64,000 nt of DNA from assembly GCF_039941015.1 (NCBI RefSeq), contig NZ_JBDVFI010000089.1. One strand, 5' to 3'. Position numbers and translations under genes: made by a program. This stretch comes from Sedimentitalea sp039941015. GTDB lineage: Bacteria; Pseudomonadota; Alphaproteobacteria; Rhodobacterales; Rhodobacteraceae. The notes beneath the pieces were generated by a model. It saw only the letters and a program-made list of their open reading frames with translations, was not told the origin of the DNA and made no database searches. Positions 26,445 through 35,326 of the stretch are shown in pieces; the first letter of the stretch is position 1; the number at the start of each line of letters is the position of its first letter.

Positions 26445-27382
26445 CGGATATATCTCCGCAGAACAAGGAATAGAAACACCAGCCCGCCGAGCATCTCGAC
26501 AACAACCGGGAGCGGCGTGGAGAGGTCAAGAACCCGCTCCATCACGGTTTGTCCTGCGACCAGAACAATGCAGGCAACCAGCGCCGCAGTGGGCAAAATC
26601 ACTGCGTGACGCGAGGCCGGCGCGACAAGATAGGCCAGTGCGGTGACTATCAAACCAAATAACCCCGATGGCCCCGCAAGCGCCGTTGCAGAGGCAACCA
26701 AAACGCAGACCAGGGCCAAGACCTGTTTTTGCCCGCGTTGCGGGTTTTCGCCCAGACCTGTCGAAACCTCGGTCCCGAGGGCGAGAACATCCAGCCTGAA
26801 CCTCATCCGCCAAACCAACACCAGGGCCGGGAGGCTCACCACTGCGGTCAGGGCAAGCAAACCCGGATCGACATGTGTGAAGCGGGCAAAGCTGGCGGCC
26901 TGTACCATCTGATATTCATTGGGGTCGATCATGCGTTGCAGGAAATCGGTCAGTGAGCGGAGCAGGATTCCCATGACGATCCCGGTCAGCACCAGTTTGA
27001 TCATGTCGCTCTTGGCGCCAATCATGAGAACACCGAACAACACCATGCCCAAGACGGTCATCCCGGCAAGATTTATAGCGAACATGACAGGTGCCGGTAT
27101 TGCGGCAAAACCCGCTGCCCCCAAGGTGTGAACCATACTCGTCAGCACCATTATATAAAGCGCGTCAAAGCCGATGATGGAAGGCGTCAGAATGCGATTG
27201 CCCGCGATGGTCTGAAACAGCACCGTGGCGGTGGCAAGACAAACTCCGACCAGCAACAATGCCGCAAGGCGGCGCAGACGAAAGGGAAACAGAAAGTCCC
27301 ACGAACCGACCGCATCGAAGGTCATGAACGCGAAGCACGAGAGGACGAGGAGCCCGGTCAACACGACAAGCCGTTTATCCAT
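26441..27382 (-). CDS. Ferric-siderophore ABC importer, permease 2 (FecCD family)
   Basis: A 313-residue FecCD permease with about nine hydrophobic helices. Family features are RRLAALLLVGVCLATATVLFQTIAGNRILTPSIIG by position near residues 38-72 and a C-terminal VVEMLGGLVFLFLVLRR. It has the shorter C-terminal form seen in FatC/VctG-type permeases. It overlaps the other permease gene by eight bases and the ATPase gene by four. Confidence 0.86.
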   Translation of the reverse strand: MDKRLVVLTGLLVLSCFAFMTFDAVGSWDFLFPFRLRRLAALLLVGVCLATATVLFQTIAGNRILTPSIIGFDALYIMVLTSMVHTLGAAGFAAIPAPVMFAINLAGMTVLGMVLFGVLMIGAKSDMIKLVLTGIVMGILLRSLTDFLQRMIDPNEYQMVQAASFARFTHVDPGLLALTAVVSLPALVLVWRMRFRLDVLALGTEVSTGLGENPQRGQKQVLALVCVLVASATALAGPSGLFGLIVTALAYLVAPASRHAVILPTAALVACIVLVAGQTVMERVLDLSTPLPVVVEMLGGLVFLFLVLRRYIR

Positions 27383-28322
27383 GGCGGGGTTCGCGATAGA
27401 GCAGGATCAGGAACAGAACAGCCCCGACAACGCCGATCACCGAGGCTACCGGCACATCGAACGGAGCCCGGATGGTGCGCCCGCAGATGTCCGCCGCAAG
27501 AACCAGTCCGGCCCCCGTCAACGCCGTGACGGGAAGTGTTTGTGGCAAGTTGTCTCCCATTTTCCGCGCCACGAGATTGGGCACGACCAGCCCGACAAAT
27601 GGGATGGCCCCCAATGTCACCACGACCATCGCCGTGACCACCGAAACCGCGAGCAATCCAGCAGCGGTAACGCGTTTGACGTTGATCCCCAGGCCACGCG
27701 CCACATCGTTGCCAAGGCTGAGCAAGGTGATGCGTCCGGCTATGAACCACGTGGCCCCTGCCGCCAGCCCCGCGACCCAGAGTAATTCGTACCGTCCCTT
27801 AAGAACCCCGGACAATTCACCGGTTAGCCAGACCTGCAAGTATTGCATCATGTCGCCCTGATAGGCGACAAAGGTGACCCCAGCCCCAATCAGCCCGCCA
27901 TAGATCAACGCAACCAGCGGCACCAACAAGGGCTGCGCAGGCGGCAACGGACGGATCAGCATCAGCAATCCGACACTTCCGGCCAGCGTAGTTGCCCCCG
28001 CCAGCCCCATCTTGATCCAGATCGGTGCGGTCGGGATCAGCAATGTCGCGAGCAGCACTCCTAGTGCTGCGCTTTGCCCGGCTCCTGCGGTCATCGGTTC
28101 GACAAATCGGTTGCGGGCCAGAACCTGCATGATCTGCCCGGTGATCGCCAGTGCCGCACCCGCCAGCAGCGCCGCGAGGGTTCGGGGTAGGCGGCTGGTG
28201 AGGATCAAGCGGCGTGCCTCGGGGTCGGTCAGAAGATCCCGCGGACTCAGCGGAATGACCCCAATAAACAGCGATGCGCCCGCAAGGAGACACACGACAC
28301 CAAGTCCGACCCACAAGCGCAT
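27375..28322 (-). CDS. Ferric-siderophore ABC importer, permease 1 (FecCD family)
   Basis: A 315-residue FecCD permease with SRLPRTLAALLAGAALAITGQIMQ near the N-terminus, followed by the cytoplasmic coupling region (LGINVKRVTAAGL) and PFVGLVVPNLVARKM. It starts seven bases after the binding-protein stop. With the next gene it forms the two-subunit inner-membrane channel. Confidence 0.86.
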   Translation of the reverse strand: MRLWVGLGVVCLLAGASLFIGVIPLSPRDLLTDPEARRLILTSRLPRTLAALLAGAALAITGQIMQVLARNRFVEPMTAGAGQSAALGVLLATLLIPTAPIWIKMGLAGATTLAGSVGLLMLIRPLPPAQPLLVPLVALIYGGLIGAGVTFVAYQGDMMQYLQVWLTGELSGVLKGRYELLWVAGLAAGATWFIAGRITLLSLGNDVARGLGINVKRVTAAGLLAVSVVTAMVVVTLGAIPFVGLVVPNLVARKMGDNLPQTLPVTALTGAGLVLAADICGRTIRAPFDVPVASVIGVVGAVLFLILLYREPRHG

Positions 28323-28329
28323 GGAGGGA

Positions 28330-29235
28330 TCAGGCCGACGCGGCCAGCGCGGCGATCAGATCGTCCAGAGTGCGTATCATCGCTTGGGCGCCGCCGGCTG
28401 CGATGTAGGTTTCAGCTGGCGCCAGATAGATGACGCGATCCGATTTCCATGCCTTGGTGCCGTGAACAAGTTCGTTGTCCAGCGTCGATTGCGCAGTTTC
28501 GGCTCCGTCACCAACGGCCTGCCCGCGATCAATGACAATCAGCGTGTCCGGATCCGCAGCAGCGATGTATTCAAATGTCACGGCTTCGCCATGGCGCGAC
28601 TCGGCAACGTTCTCTACGGCCTCTGGCCAGTTCAGGTCGTTGTGTAGCCATCCAAACCGGCTGTCCCGGCCAAAAACCGAGAGCTTTGGGCCATTGGTCA
28701 TCAGGATCAGCGCGTTGCCCCGATCCGCGACCATCGCACGCGCCTGGTCAAGCCGCTCTGCGATGGCACTCTGCAACGCATCGGAGGCTTCTTGGGTTCC
28801 GGTGAGCGCAGCATAGGCCTCAAGCCGCGACAACCCATCCGCGATCGTATCGGTGCCGATGGTCATATCGGCCACCGGGGCAATCGCGGACAGCGCCTCT
28901 GACATGGCCGCCGACCGACCGCCAACCACGATTAGGTCGGGTCTCAGTGCGGCAATCGCCTCGAAATCGGGTTCGAACAATGACCCGACCACGGGCAAGT
29001 CGGTCGTCGCCCCATCCAGATAGGCGACAAACAGCGGCGCCACCACGCCTGACGGGTTCGATCCGAGGGCCGTCAGCGTATCAATCGCTGCAACGTCGAG
29101 CGCCACGATGCTCTGGGGCTGATCTTGCAATGTCATCGACCCGGTTGCGGTGTTGAACGTGACAGGGTCCGAGATCGCGGCGGTTGCGGACAAGGTCAAC
29201 AGCAAGGGCAAATATCGTAGCAGTCGCAAGGGCAT
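28330..29235 (-). CDS. Ferric-siderophore ABC importer, periplasmic binding protein
   Basis: About 301 residues from ATG 29235. A signal peptide ends at TAAIS-DP. The chelate-binding TroA-like fold shows IVALDVAAIDTLTALG, IAALRPDLIVVGGRS and NGPKLSVFGRDSRFGWLH, the last typical of the FatB/VctP/YclQ group that binds catecholate or citrate-type siderophores. An in-frame extension upstream has no ribosome site. It heads the uptake operon and is divergent from the DUF2218 gene. Confidence 0.83.
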   Translation of the reverse strand: MPLRLLRYLPLLLTLSATAAISDPVTFNTATGSMTLQDQPQSIVALDVAAIDTLTALGSNPSGVVAPLFVAYLDGATTDLPVVGSLFEPDFEAIAALRPDLIVVGGRSAAMSEALSAIAPVADMTIGTDTIADGLSRLEAYAALTGTQEASDALQSAIAERLDQARAMVADRGNALILMTNGPKLSVFGRDSRFGWLHNDLNWPEAVENVAESRHGEAVTFEYIAAADPDTLIVIDRGQAVGDGAETAQSTLDNELVHGTKAWKSDRVIYLAPAETYIAAGGAQAMIRTLDDLIAALAASA

Positions 29236-29327
29236 GTCCAACTTTAAGAGATGTGCTGGCTCACGCTGTTGGCGTTGGCTACTGACGTTGAGCGCCGCAA
29301 TAGGCCGTTGTTCGCAGCGCGTCAAGT

Positions 29328-29343
29328 TTTTACCATAGTAAAA
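29328..29343. promoter_or_regulatory. Inverted repeat between siderophore operon and DUF2218 gene
   Basis: TTTTAC (29328-29333) and GTAAAA (29338-29343) form a 6-bp dyad with a CATA centre, in the 130-bp divergent region. It is a plausible operator for iron-responsive control, but it does not clearly match a known Fur or Irr box that I can name with confidence. Confidence 0.4.
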
Positions 29344-29365
29344 GAATCGGAATTAGGAATGCAGA

Positions 29366-29653
29366 ATGCTGTCGTCACAAAGTCGCTTTGAAACATCCAA
29401 CGGCTCGAAATACCTGCAGCAGCTGTGCAAGCATTTCGCCCACAAGGTCGCTGTTGAATTCGATGACAAATCGGGTCACGCCGACCTACCACCGGGCCGC
29501 GCCACTCTTGTTGCGGATGCCGAAGGGTTGAGTGTTGTGGTCACGGCAGAGGACGAAAAAGGTTTGGGCGTTGCCCGGTACATTGTCGAAGATCATCTGA
29601 AACGGTTCGCGTTTCGCGAGGACTTCTCGGCACTGGATTGGACAGATCAGTAG
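29366..29653 (+). CDS. DUF2218 family protein
   Basis: A 95-residue single-domain cytoplasmic protein matching DUF2218: KYLQQLCKHFAHKVAVEFD at residues 15-33 and HLKRFAFREDF near the C-terminus. The family is often found next to siderophore uptake or siderophore-interacting reductase genes, as here, but its biochemical role is unknown. The conserved His and Glu residues could bind metal. It is divergent from the siderophore importer and probably shares its control. Confidence 0.75.
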   Translation: MLSSQSRFETSNGSKYLQQLCKHFAHKVAVEFDDKSGHADLPPGRATLVADAEGLSVVVTAEDEKGLGVARYIVEDHLKRFAFREDFSALDWTDQ

Positions 29654-29737
29654 GTCCATGGTGATCTGAGAAAGCCCGGATTGACCAACATAATGTCGAA
29701 TTGGACCGATGCCCAACCTGTCTGCGTTAACCGACGT

Positions 29738-32700
29738 TCAGTCTGGCAAAGCTGTTTGCAATTCGCGTTCTAGGGCGCGTTCCACAGCACCTCGCGGCTT
29801 GGTAAACCGCGCCAGCAGATCATAGAGAACCGGAGTCACGACGAGCATCAGCGTGGACGACATGGCCAAACCCGCAATGATCACTGTGCCAATCGCGTTG
29901 CGGCTTTCGGCGCCAGCACCGGTTGCTAGAACCAATGGCAGCGCGCCAAGGATCGTGGACAACACCGTCATGACAATCGGCCGCAACCTCAAGACGGCGG
30001 CCAGGATCACGGCTTCGCGCGTCGTCTTGCCTTCGTCGCGCAGTTGATTGGCAAATTCAACGATCAGGATTCCGTTTTTGGCGACCAGCCCGATCAGCAA
30101 GATGATACCGATCTGGCTGTAGATGTTCAGGGAAAGCCCACCCAGTGCCATGGCATAGATCGCGCCGGCGACGCCCGCCGGCACGGTCAACAGGATGGTG
30201 ATCGGGTGCACAAAGCTCTCGAACTGGGCGGCCAGCACAAGGAACACGATCAGCAACGAAAGGGCAAACACCATTCCCGTCCCTGCCGAAGTATCCTTGA
30301 AAGTGCGCGACTGGCCTTCGTACCCCAACTTGCCAGCGGCGGGTAATATGGTGGCCGCCGCCGCTTCGACCTCGGCCAACACGCTTCCCAGATCTGAGCC
30401 GGGAGTCAGCGCGCCGGACAATTGTACCGATGGCAACCGATCAAACCGCCGAAGTGACGGAGACGCGGCGTTTTCGGTGACCGATACCAGCGCGCCCAAC
30501 GGCACCAGCGTTTCGCCATCGCCCGAACGGATAAAGATGTTGTCGATATCCGACGGAGATTGGCGGTCTTTTTCCTCGGCCTGAAGGATGACCGGATATT
30601 CACGTCCTCTGCTGACGAAGGTGGTAACCTGCCGCGAGGCAAGCATCGTTTGCATGGTGTTGGCGACGGTATCGACAGAGATACCAAGATCATCGGCGCG
30701 TTCGCGGTCGATGTTAACCTCAAGCTGGGGCAGGTTTTGTTCAAAGTTGATTTCGGGGTTGGCCAACCCCTCGATCGTCTCGGCCTGTTCAAGCAGCGCT
30801 GTGGCCCAGTCCTTGACGCTGTCAAAATCCGGGCCGCTCACGACAACGCGCACCGGGGTGGAGTTGCCGCGCAGGCCCAGACCCGCAGGCGTAACAGGAA
30901 ATCCGCGCGCCAGCGTCAGCCGGGCAATCTGTGGCGCGATGCTTTGAACAACCTTGGCCACCGGCATGATGCGCTCTTCCCAAGGGGCAAGACGAAACAC
31001 CACAAAGGCGCGCCAGGCCCGGTTTCCCGAACCGGAGAAGGTGAACACGCTTTCGATCACGCCTTCGTCCCGCAGCGGTCGAAGGATCTCTTCGACTTGC
31101 TGGGCCGCGAGATCCGAGTACTCTACCGTGCTGCCCTGCGGGGCGGTCAGTGGCACGAAACCGACACCACGATCCTCGCGCGGGGCCAACTCTCGGGGGA
31201 GCGTTTCAAAGAACAACGCCGCACCCCCGGTCACCGCAACGGCCACCGCCAGCACGACAAGCGGCATGTTCAGCATCCGGGTCAGAAGCCCGGCATAAGA
31301 GCGCTGTATCCATCCACGCGGCTCGTCAGAGGATTGGCCCGGAACCACGGTTCTCTTGCTCAGGATCTTCGACGCGAGGGCAGGGCAGGCGGTCAGCGCT
31401 ACGAATGTTGAGATTGCCACCGTTCCGGCCATCACCCAGCCAAATTCGATGAACAGCCGCCCGACCTGACCTGGCATGAAAGAAAGCGGGATAAAGACCG
31501 CAATGAGAGTCACCGAAGTCGCGAGGACTGCAAAAGTCACCTGCCGCGCGCCTCTGAGGCTTGCAACCGTCGGGCTTTCGCCGTTTTCGATCCGACGCTG
31601 GATGTTTTCCAGAACCACGATGGCGTCATCCACCACCAGCCCGATGGCCAGCAGCAGCGCCAGCAGCGTGAGGGTATTCATTGAAAAACCCCAGACACCG
31701 ATCAACACGAAAACGCCAAGCAAAGATACGGGAATAGTGATCGCGGGGATTAGCGTGGCACGCACGCTGCGCAGAAACAGCAGGATGACCAGAACCACCA
31801 GTCCCAGCGAGATAAACAGCGCCTGAACCACCTCGCGGATCGACGCGCCGACAAACAACGCATCATCAGACCCGACGTTGATCTCCATACCCTCGGGCAG
31901 CGTTGGGCGCAGCAGGTCGATTTCGGCGCGGACGGCATTGGAAATCCGCAAGGTGTTGGACTGGCTCTGGCGTTGGACGGCGACCCCAACGGCATCCTTT
32001 CCGTCGCTGCGAGCGATGGTGGAGTCATCGGCCACCCCCGGTTCGACCCGCGCAACATCGCGCAGCCGCACCGGATAGCCTGCGACCCGGTCGAGAACCA
32101 CTTCGCGGAAATCATCGACGCTTTTCAATCGGCTGTTCAGCCGAACAGTCAGTTGCCGGTTGCGCGATGTGACTTCTCCGGCGGGCAGTTCCACGTTGTT
32201 TCGACGAAGGGCCTGTTCCACATCGGCGACCGTCAGCCTGCGCGCCGCCAATGCGCGGCGGTCAAGCCAGATACGCACCGCAAAGGACCGCTCGCCATAG
32301 ATCCGAAGGCTGGCAACACCGTCCAGCGTCGCCAGCCGATCGGCAATGAATCGATCCACATAGTCGGTGATTTCGGCCGTGGTCATCCTGTCGGAGGTGA
32401 CGGCCAGTCGCATCACCGGGTCCGCATCCGCATCGCTTTTCTCGACCTCGGGAATGTCTGCTTCTTCTGGAAGGTCGTCGCGCACCCGTCCCACGGCGTC
32501 GCGGACATCATTGGCGGCAACGTCAATATCCCGGCCAACTTCGAATTCGATGGTAACCCGCGATCTGCCTTGCCTGCTTTCCGAACTGATAGAGCGGATT
32601 CCCGATATCGAGGCGACCGCACCTTCGACCGTTTCAGTGATATCGGTGTCGATAACTTCGGGTGCGGCACCATTGTAATAGGTGGTGATCGTGACAACGG

Positions 32701-32827
32701 CATTGTCGACATCCGGTAGTTCCCGCACTGGGATATCACGCAAGGCCCCGATACCGAACACGATCAGCAACAGGCTCGCCACGGCGGCCAAAACGGGGCG
32801 GCGGACCGAGATATCGGATAGCGTCAT
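29738..32827 (-). CDS. RND-family multidrug efflux transporter (HAE1 type)
   Basis: A 1029-residue inner-membrane pump with the AcrB/MexB plan: helix 1 at 10-28, a large periplasmic porter loop, six helices with the proton-relay Asp pair in LLAIGLVVDDAIVVLENI (around residue 400), a second porter loop, and the C-terminal helix bundle. Length is normal. It expels hydrophobic or cationic compounds using proton influx. It overlaps the adaptor gene by four bases. No outer-membrane TolC-type gene is adjacent, so a shared one is likely used. Confidence 0.88.
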   Translation of the reverse strand: MTLSDISVRRPVLAAVASLLLIVFGIGALRDIPVRELPDVDNAVVTITTYYNGAAPEVIDTDITETVEGAVASISGIRSISSESRQGRSRVTIEFEVGRDIDVAANDVRDAVGRVRDDLPEEADIPEVEKSDADADPVMRLAVTSDRMTTAEITDYVDRFIADRLATLDGVASLRIYGERSFAVRIWLDRRALAARRLTVADVEQALRRNNVELPAGEVTSRNRQLTVRLNSRLKSVDDFREVVLDRVAGYPVRLRDVARVEPGVADDSTIARSDGKDAVGVAVQRQSQSNTLRISNAVRAEIDLLRPTLPEGMEINVGSDDALFVGASIREVVQALFISLGLVVLVILLFLRSVRATLIPAITIPVSLLGVFVLIGVWGFSMNTLTLLALLLAIGLVVDDAIVVLENIQRRIENGESPTVASLRGARQVTFAVLATSVTLIAVFIPLSFMPGQVGRLFIEFGWVMAGTVAISTFVALTACPALASKILSKRTVVPGQSSDEPRGWIQRSYAGLLTRMLNMPLVVLAVAVAVTGGAALFFETLPRELAPREDRGVGFVPLTAPQGSTVEYSDLAAQQVEEILRPLRDEGVIESVFTFSGSGNRAWRAFVVFRLAPWEERIMPVAKVVQSIAPQIARLTLARGFPVTPAGLGLRGNSTPVRVVVSGPDFDSVKDWATALLEQAETIEGLANPEINFEQNLPQLEVNIDRERADDLGISVDTVANTMQTMLASRQVTTFVSRGREYPVILQAEEKDRQSPSDIDNIFIRSGDGETLVPLGALVSVTENAASPSLRRFDRLPSVQLSGALTPGSDLGSVLAEVEAAAATILPAAGKLGYEGQSRTFKDTSAGTGMVFALSLLIVFLVLAAQFESFVHPITILLTVPAGVAGAIYAMALGGLSLNIYSQIGIILLIGLVAKNGILIVEFANQLRDEGKTTREAVILAAVLRLRPIVMTVLSTILGALPLVLATGAGAESRNAIGTVIIAGLAMSSTLMLVVTPVLYDLLARFTKPRGAVERALERELQTALPD

Positions 32828-33954
32828 GAATCGGCCCCGTCCGGCTGGGGCCTGGTATCTGATCCGTTCAGGACTTCGACCGCATTGCCATCATGAACCC
32901 GGTGCAGACCGCGCACCACGACATCGGCACCGGCCTCAAGGCCTTTGACAACCGCGACCATGCCGTCGCGTCGTTGCCCGGTGGTCACACGGACGCGTTT
33001 GGCGATGCCCTCCTGAACGCTGAACACATAGGTTTCAGCAGCCTGAAATATGATCGCCTCTTCGGGAACCACGACATGCTCCGCCTGCGAAAGCGTCAGT
33101 TCAAGCGCCATGAACATGCCTGCAGGTAGCACGCCATCGGGGTTCGGAATAATGGCACGGGTTCGAAAGGATCGGCTGACGGGGTCAATGCGGCTGTCCA
33201 CGGCGTCGATCTGCCCGGTAAAGCTTTGATCCGGGAAGGCGATGCCCGTGGCAAGCAACTGCTGGCCGACTTCGACAACGGCAAACAGGTTCTCGGGCAG
33301 TGAAAATTCGACTTCAACCTCTGACAGATCATCCAGCCGGGTGATGACGGTGCCGGTTGCGGCCCGTGCGCCCCGGTCGATTTCGGCAAGACCAACAATC
33401 CCCGAAAAAGGGGCGCGAATGCTGCGTTCGTTCAGATGCTGGCGCGCGCGGTCAAGTTCCGCCTTTGCCTCGGCCAAGCGGGCAATAGAATCTTCCAGCG
33501 CGGCCTCGGCAACGGCATTGGTGCTGCTGAGTTGGGTCATCCGCTCGAATACTTTTCCACGCTCGCGCAGTCGGGCCTCGGCCTCTGTCAAATTGGCGCG
33601 CTCGATGGTGTCGTCGAGTCGCACCAGAACGGCGCCTTCCTGTACCAGTTCGCCTGCGGCAAAGTTCATCTCGACGATGCGGCCCTCGGCCTGGGGCACG
33701 ATTTCGACCGACTGGCGGGCGCGCGTGGTGCCGACGGCCTCGACCGTCTGGCTGAGGGTCCGGCTCTCGGCCTTGGCCAGTTCTACGACGGCGGTCCGGG
33801 ACTTACCTTGCGTCCCGCCGCTGACGTCTGCGGTTACGTTCGTATAGCGTTGAAAGCCTTCATACCCACCATAGCCAATGGCGGCGAGCAGGCAGAGGAT
33901 CAGGAACTGTTTCCAGAGAGGCACGGGGTATCCGAAATTGTGGTTCGACGGCAT
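32824..33954 (-). CDS. RND efflux periplasmic adaptor
   Basis: A 376-residue membrane fusion protein with one N-terminal membrane anchor (about residues 12-29), a short alpha-helical hairpin flanked by lipoyl halves (VEIVPQAEGRIVEMNFAAGELVQEG and IRAPFSGIVGLAEI), and beta-barrel and membrane-proximal domains. ATG 33954 is preferred over the in-frame TTG at 33972 because AAGG lies five bases before it. It links the RND pump to the outer-membrane channel. No regulator gene is adjacent. Confidence 0.85.
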   Translation of the reverse strand: MPSNHNFGYPVPLWKQFLILCLLAAIGYGGYEGFQRYTNVTADVSGGTQGKSRTAVVELAKAESRTLSQTVEAVGTTRARQSVEIVPQAEGRIVEMNFAAGELVQEGAVLVRLDDTIERANLTEAEARLRERGKVFERMTQLSSTNAVAEAALEDSIARLAEAKAELDRARQHLNERSIRAPFSGIVGLAEIDRGARAATGTVITRLDDLSEVEVEFSLPENLFAVVEVGQQLLATGIAFPDQSFTGQIDAVDSRIDPVSRSFRTRAIIPNPDGVLPAGMFMALELTLSQAEHVVVPEEAIIFQAAETYVFSVQEGIAKRVRVTTGQRRDGMVAVVKGLEAGADVVVRGLHRVHDGNAVEVLNGSDTRPQPDGADS

Positions 33955-34100
33955 GCCGACCTTCGCAGGCAACGTAAAGCAGCACCAAAAAATGGCAACT
34001 CCAGTTCACGTTACCCTAGGGGTTCGATTTACGTTCTACTTGTTGGCTGGGCATACTCTACCCGAGGTGCCGGTTAAAGACGCGCTAACCGAAACGTGAA

Positions 34101-34583
34101 CTACTCGCCGTCAGCCGGGGGGCCAGCTGCAGCCAAGCTCGCATTGGAATAGCGCGCGTCGTCGGTGACATCACGACCGAACCACGGCGGAGGTTGAAAC
34201 GCTGCCGCACCGGCAACATTGTCAAACTCAACCTCGACCAGCGTGAGAGGGGCGAGCCTGCCGTCAAAGATATCAAGCTCGAACACGCTGCCACTCTCAA
34301 GGGTGCCGGTCCAACGGGTCTTTTCAACGCGCCGCCCTTCGGTGGCTGGCCAGAACAGGTCGAAATGGTCCTGTGAAATCTCCGCTTCGCACTCGATACG
34401 CTCCAGCCCGGCCCCCTTTTTCAGAGTGGTCAGATAGGTGTCGCCTTTCTGGCGCAGGCGGATTTCAACCGTGTCCTGCTTGCTGGTCAAATAGCCTTGC
34501 CGGATCTGTACGGCACGAGCCTGACCCAGATCGGGCAGGCTCGCGACGAGGAACTTTCTTTCGACTTCGGTTCCCGTGCTCAT
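34101..34583 (-). CDS. CYTH-domain protein (triphosphate tunnel metalloenzyme)
   Basis: A 160-residue single CYTH domain. The EXEXK signature is EVERK at residues 6-10, followed by the basic tunnel residues in EIRLRQKGDTYLTTLKKG and the acidic EVEFDN. Known CYTH enzymes cleave inorganic tripolyphosphate or act as adenylate cyclases or thiamine triphosphatases. It is the last gene of the RHH-CHAD-ParA-CYTH operon and shares a TGATG overlap with parA. Beside a CHAD protein, a polyphosphate-related activity is the natural reading. Confidence 0.8.
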   Translation of the reverse strand: MSTGTEVERKFLVASLPDLGQARAVQIRQGYLTSKQDTVEIRLRQKGDTYLTTLKKGAGLERIECEAEISQDHFDLFWPATEGRRVEKTRWTGTLESGSVFELDIFDGRLAPLTLVEVEFDNVAGAAAFQPPPWFGRDVTDDARYSNASLAAAGPPADGE

Positions 34584-35326
34584 CAGAGATGGTCCACCAC
34601 GTTGGCATGAAGATTGCGATAGGCTTTTGCAGCAGAGTGGGTGTCTGCGAACGTGGCCACCGGCGCGCGATGGATGCCCATCTTTTCGATCTCGGATGTG
34701 AACGGAATGCTGGTGTCCAGAAACCGTTTGGGGTGTTTTTTCCGCATACGGTCTGCTGTCTCGCGGTGCAGCTTCTTTGTGCGCTGAACCATCGAGAAAA
34801 ACGCCAGGATCTTTTTACGGTCGAGTTTATTGGCGCGGAAGAAGTCGAGCAACTGTTCGAAGGTATGCTCCGACAAGGTGGTCGGGATCACCGGCACGAC
34901 GATGCAATCAGCGGCACGAAACACGTTTTCCGAGAGGGTCGAGATGTTCGGCGGACAGTCCAGAATAATCGTATCGTATTCGCTGCCCCCGGCCTTGAGC
35001 GCCTTCTTGAGCCGCGACCGGCTGTTCTTCATGCGCGACAGAAAAATATCAAAATCGCGAAAACTCAGGTTGGCGGGCAGAATATCCAGATTGTCAAAGT
35101 CACTGGCCCGGATCGCCCCGGTAAACCGCTCTACATCCTTGAAAAAGCTGGCATCCTGCAGTTTTTTGGAGGCCTTGACCCGGAAATAGTAGCTGGATGC
35201 TCCCTGCGGATCGAGGTCACACATGAGTGTCCGGGATCCAGCAGCGGCAAACGCGTACGAGAGATTTACGGCGGCTGCGGTCTTGCCGACGCCGCCTTTG
35301 TTGGAATAGCAGGCGATGATCTTCAT
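34583..35326 (-). CDS. ParA/MinD-family positioning ATPase
   Basis: A 247-residue P-loop ATPase. The deviant Walker A is KGGVGKT (10-16) with the signature Lys, switch I CDLDPQG (36-42) and Walker B ILDCPP (121-126). It has no N-terminal helix-turn-helix, unlike P1-type plasmid ParA. Such ATPases form gradients on the nucleoid and move plasmids, chromosomes or protein cargos such as carboxysomes. No parB gene is adjacent. The partners encoded in overlapping genes are a CHAD protein (ATGA overlap) and a CYTH protein (TGATG overlap), so the cargo may be polyphosphate granules. This is inference. Confidence 0.85.
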   Translation of the reverse strand: MKIIACYSNKGGVGKTAAAVNLSYAFAAAGSRTLMCDLDPQGASSYYFRVKASKKLQDASFFKDVERFTGAIRASDFDNLDILPANLSFRDFDIFLSRMKNSRSRLKKALKAGGSEYDTIILDCPPNISTLSENVFRAADCIVVPVIPTTLSEHTFEQLLDFFRANKLDRKKILAFFSMVQRTKKLHRETADRMRKKHPKRFLDTSIPFTSEIEKMGIHRAPVATFADTHSAAKAYRNLHANVVDHL

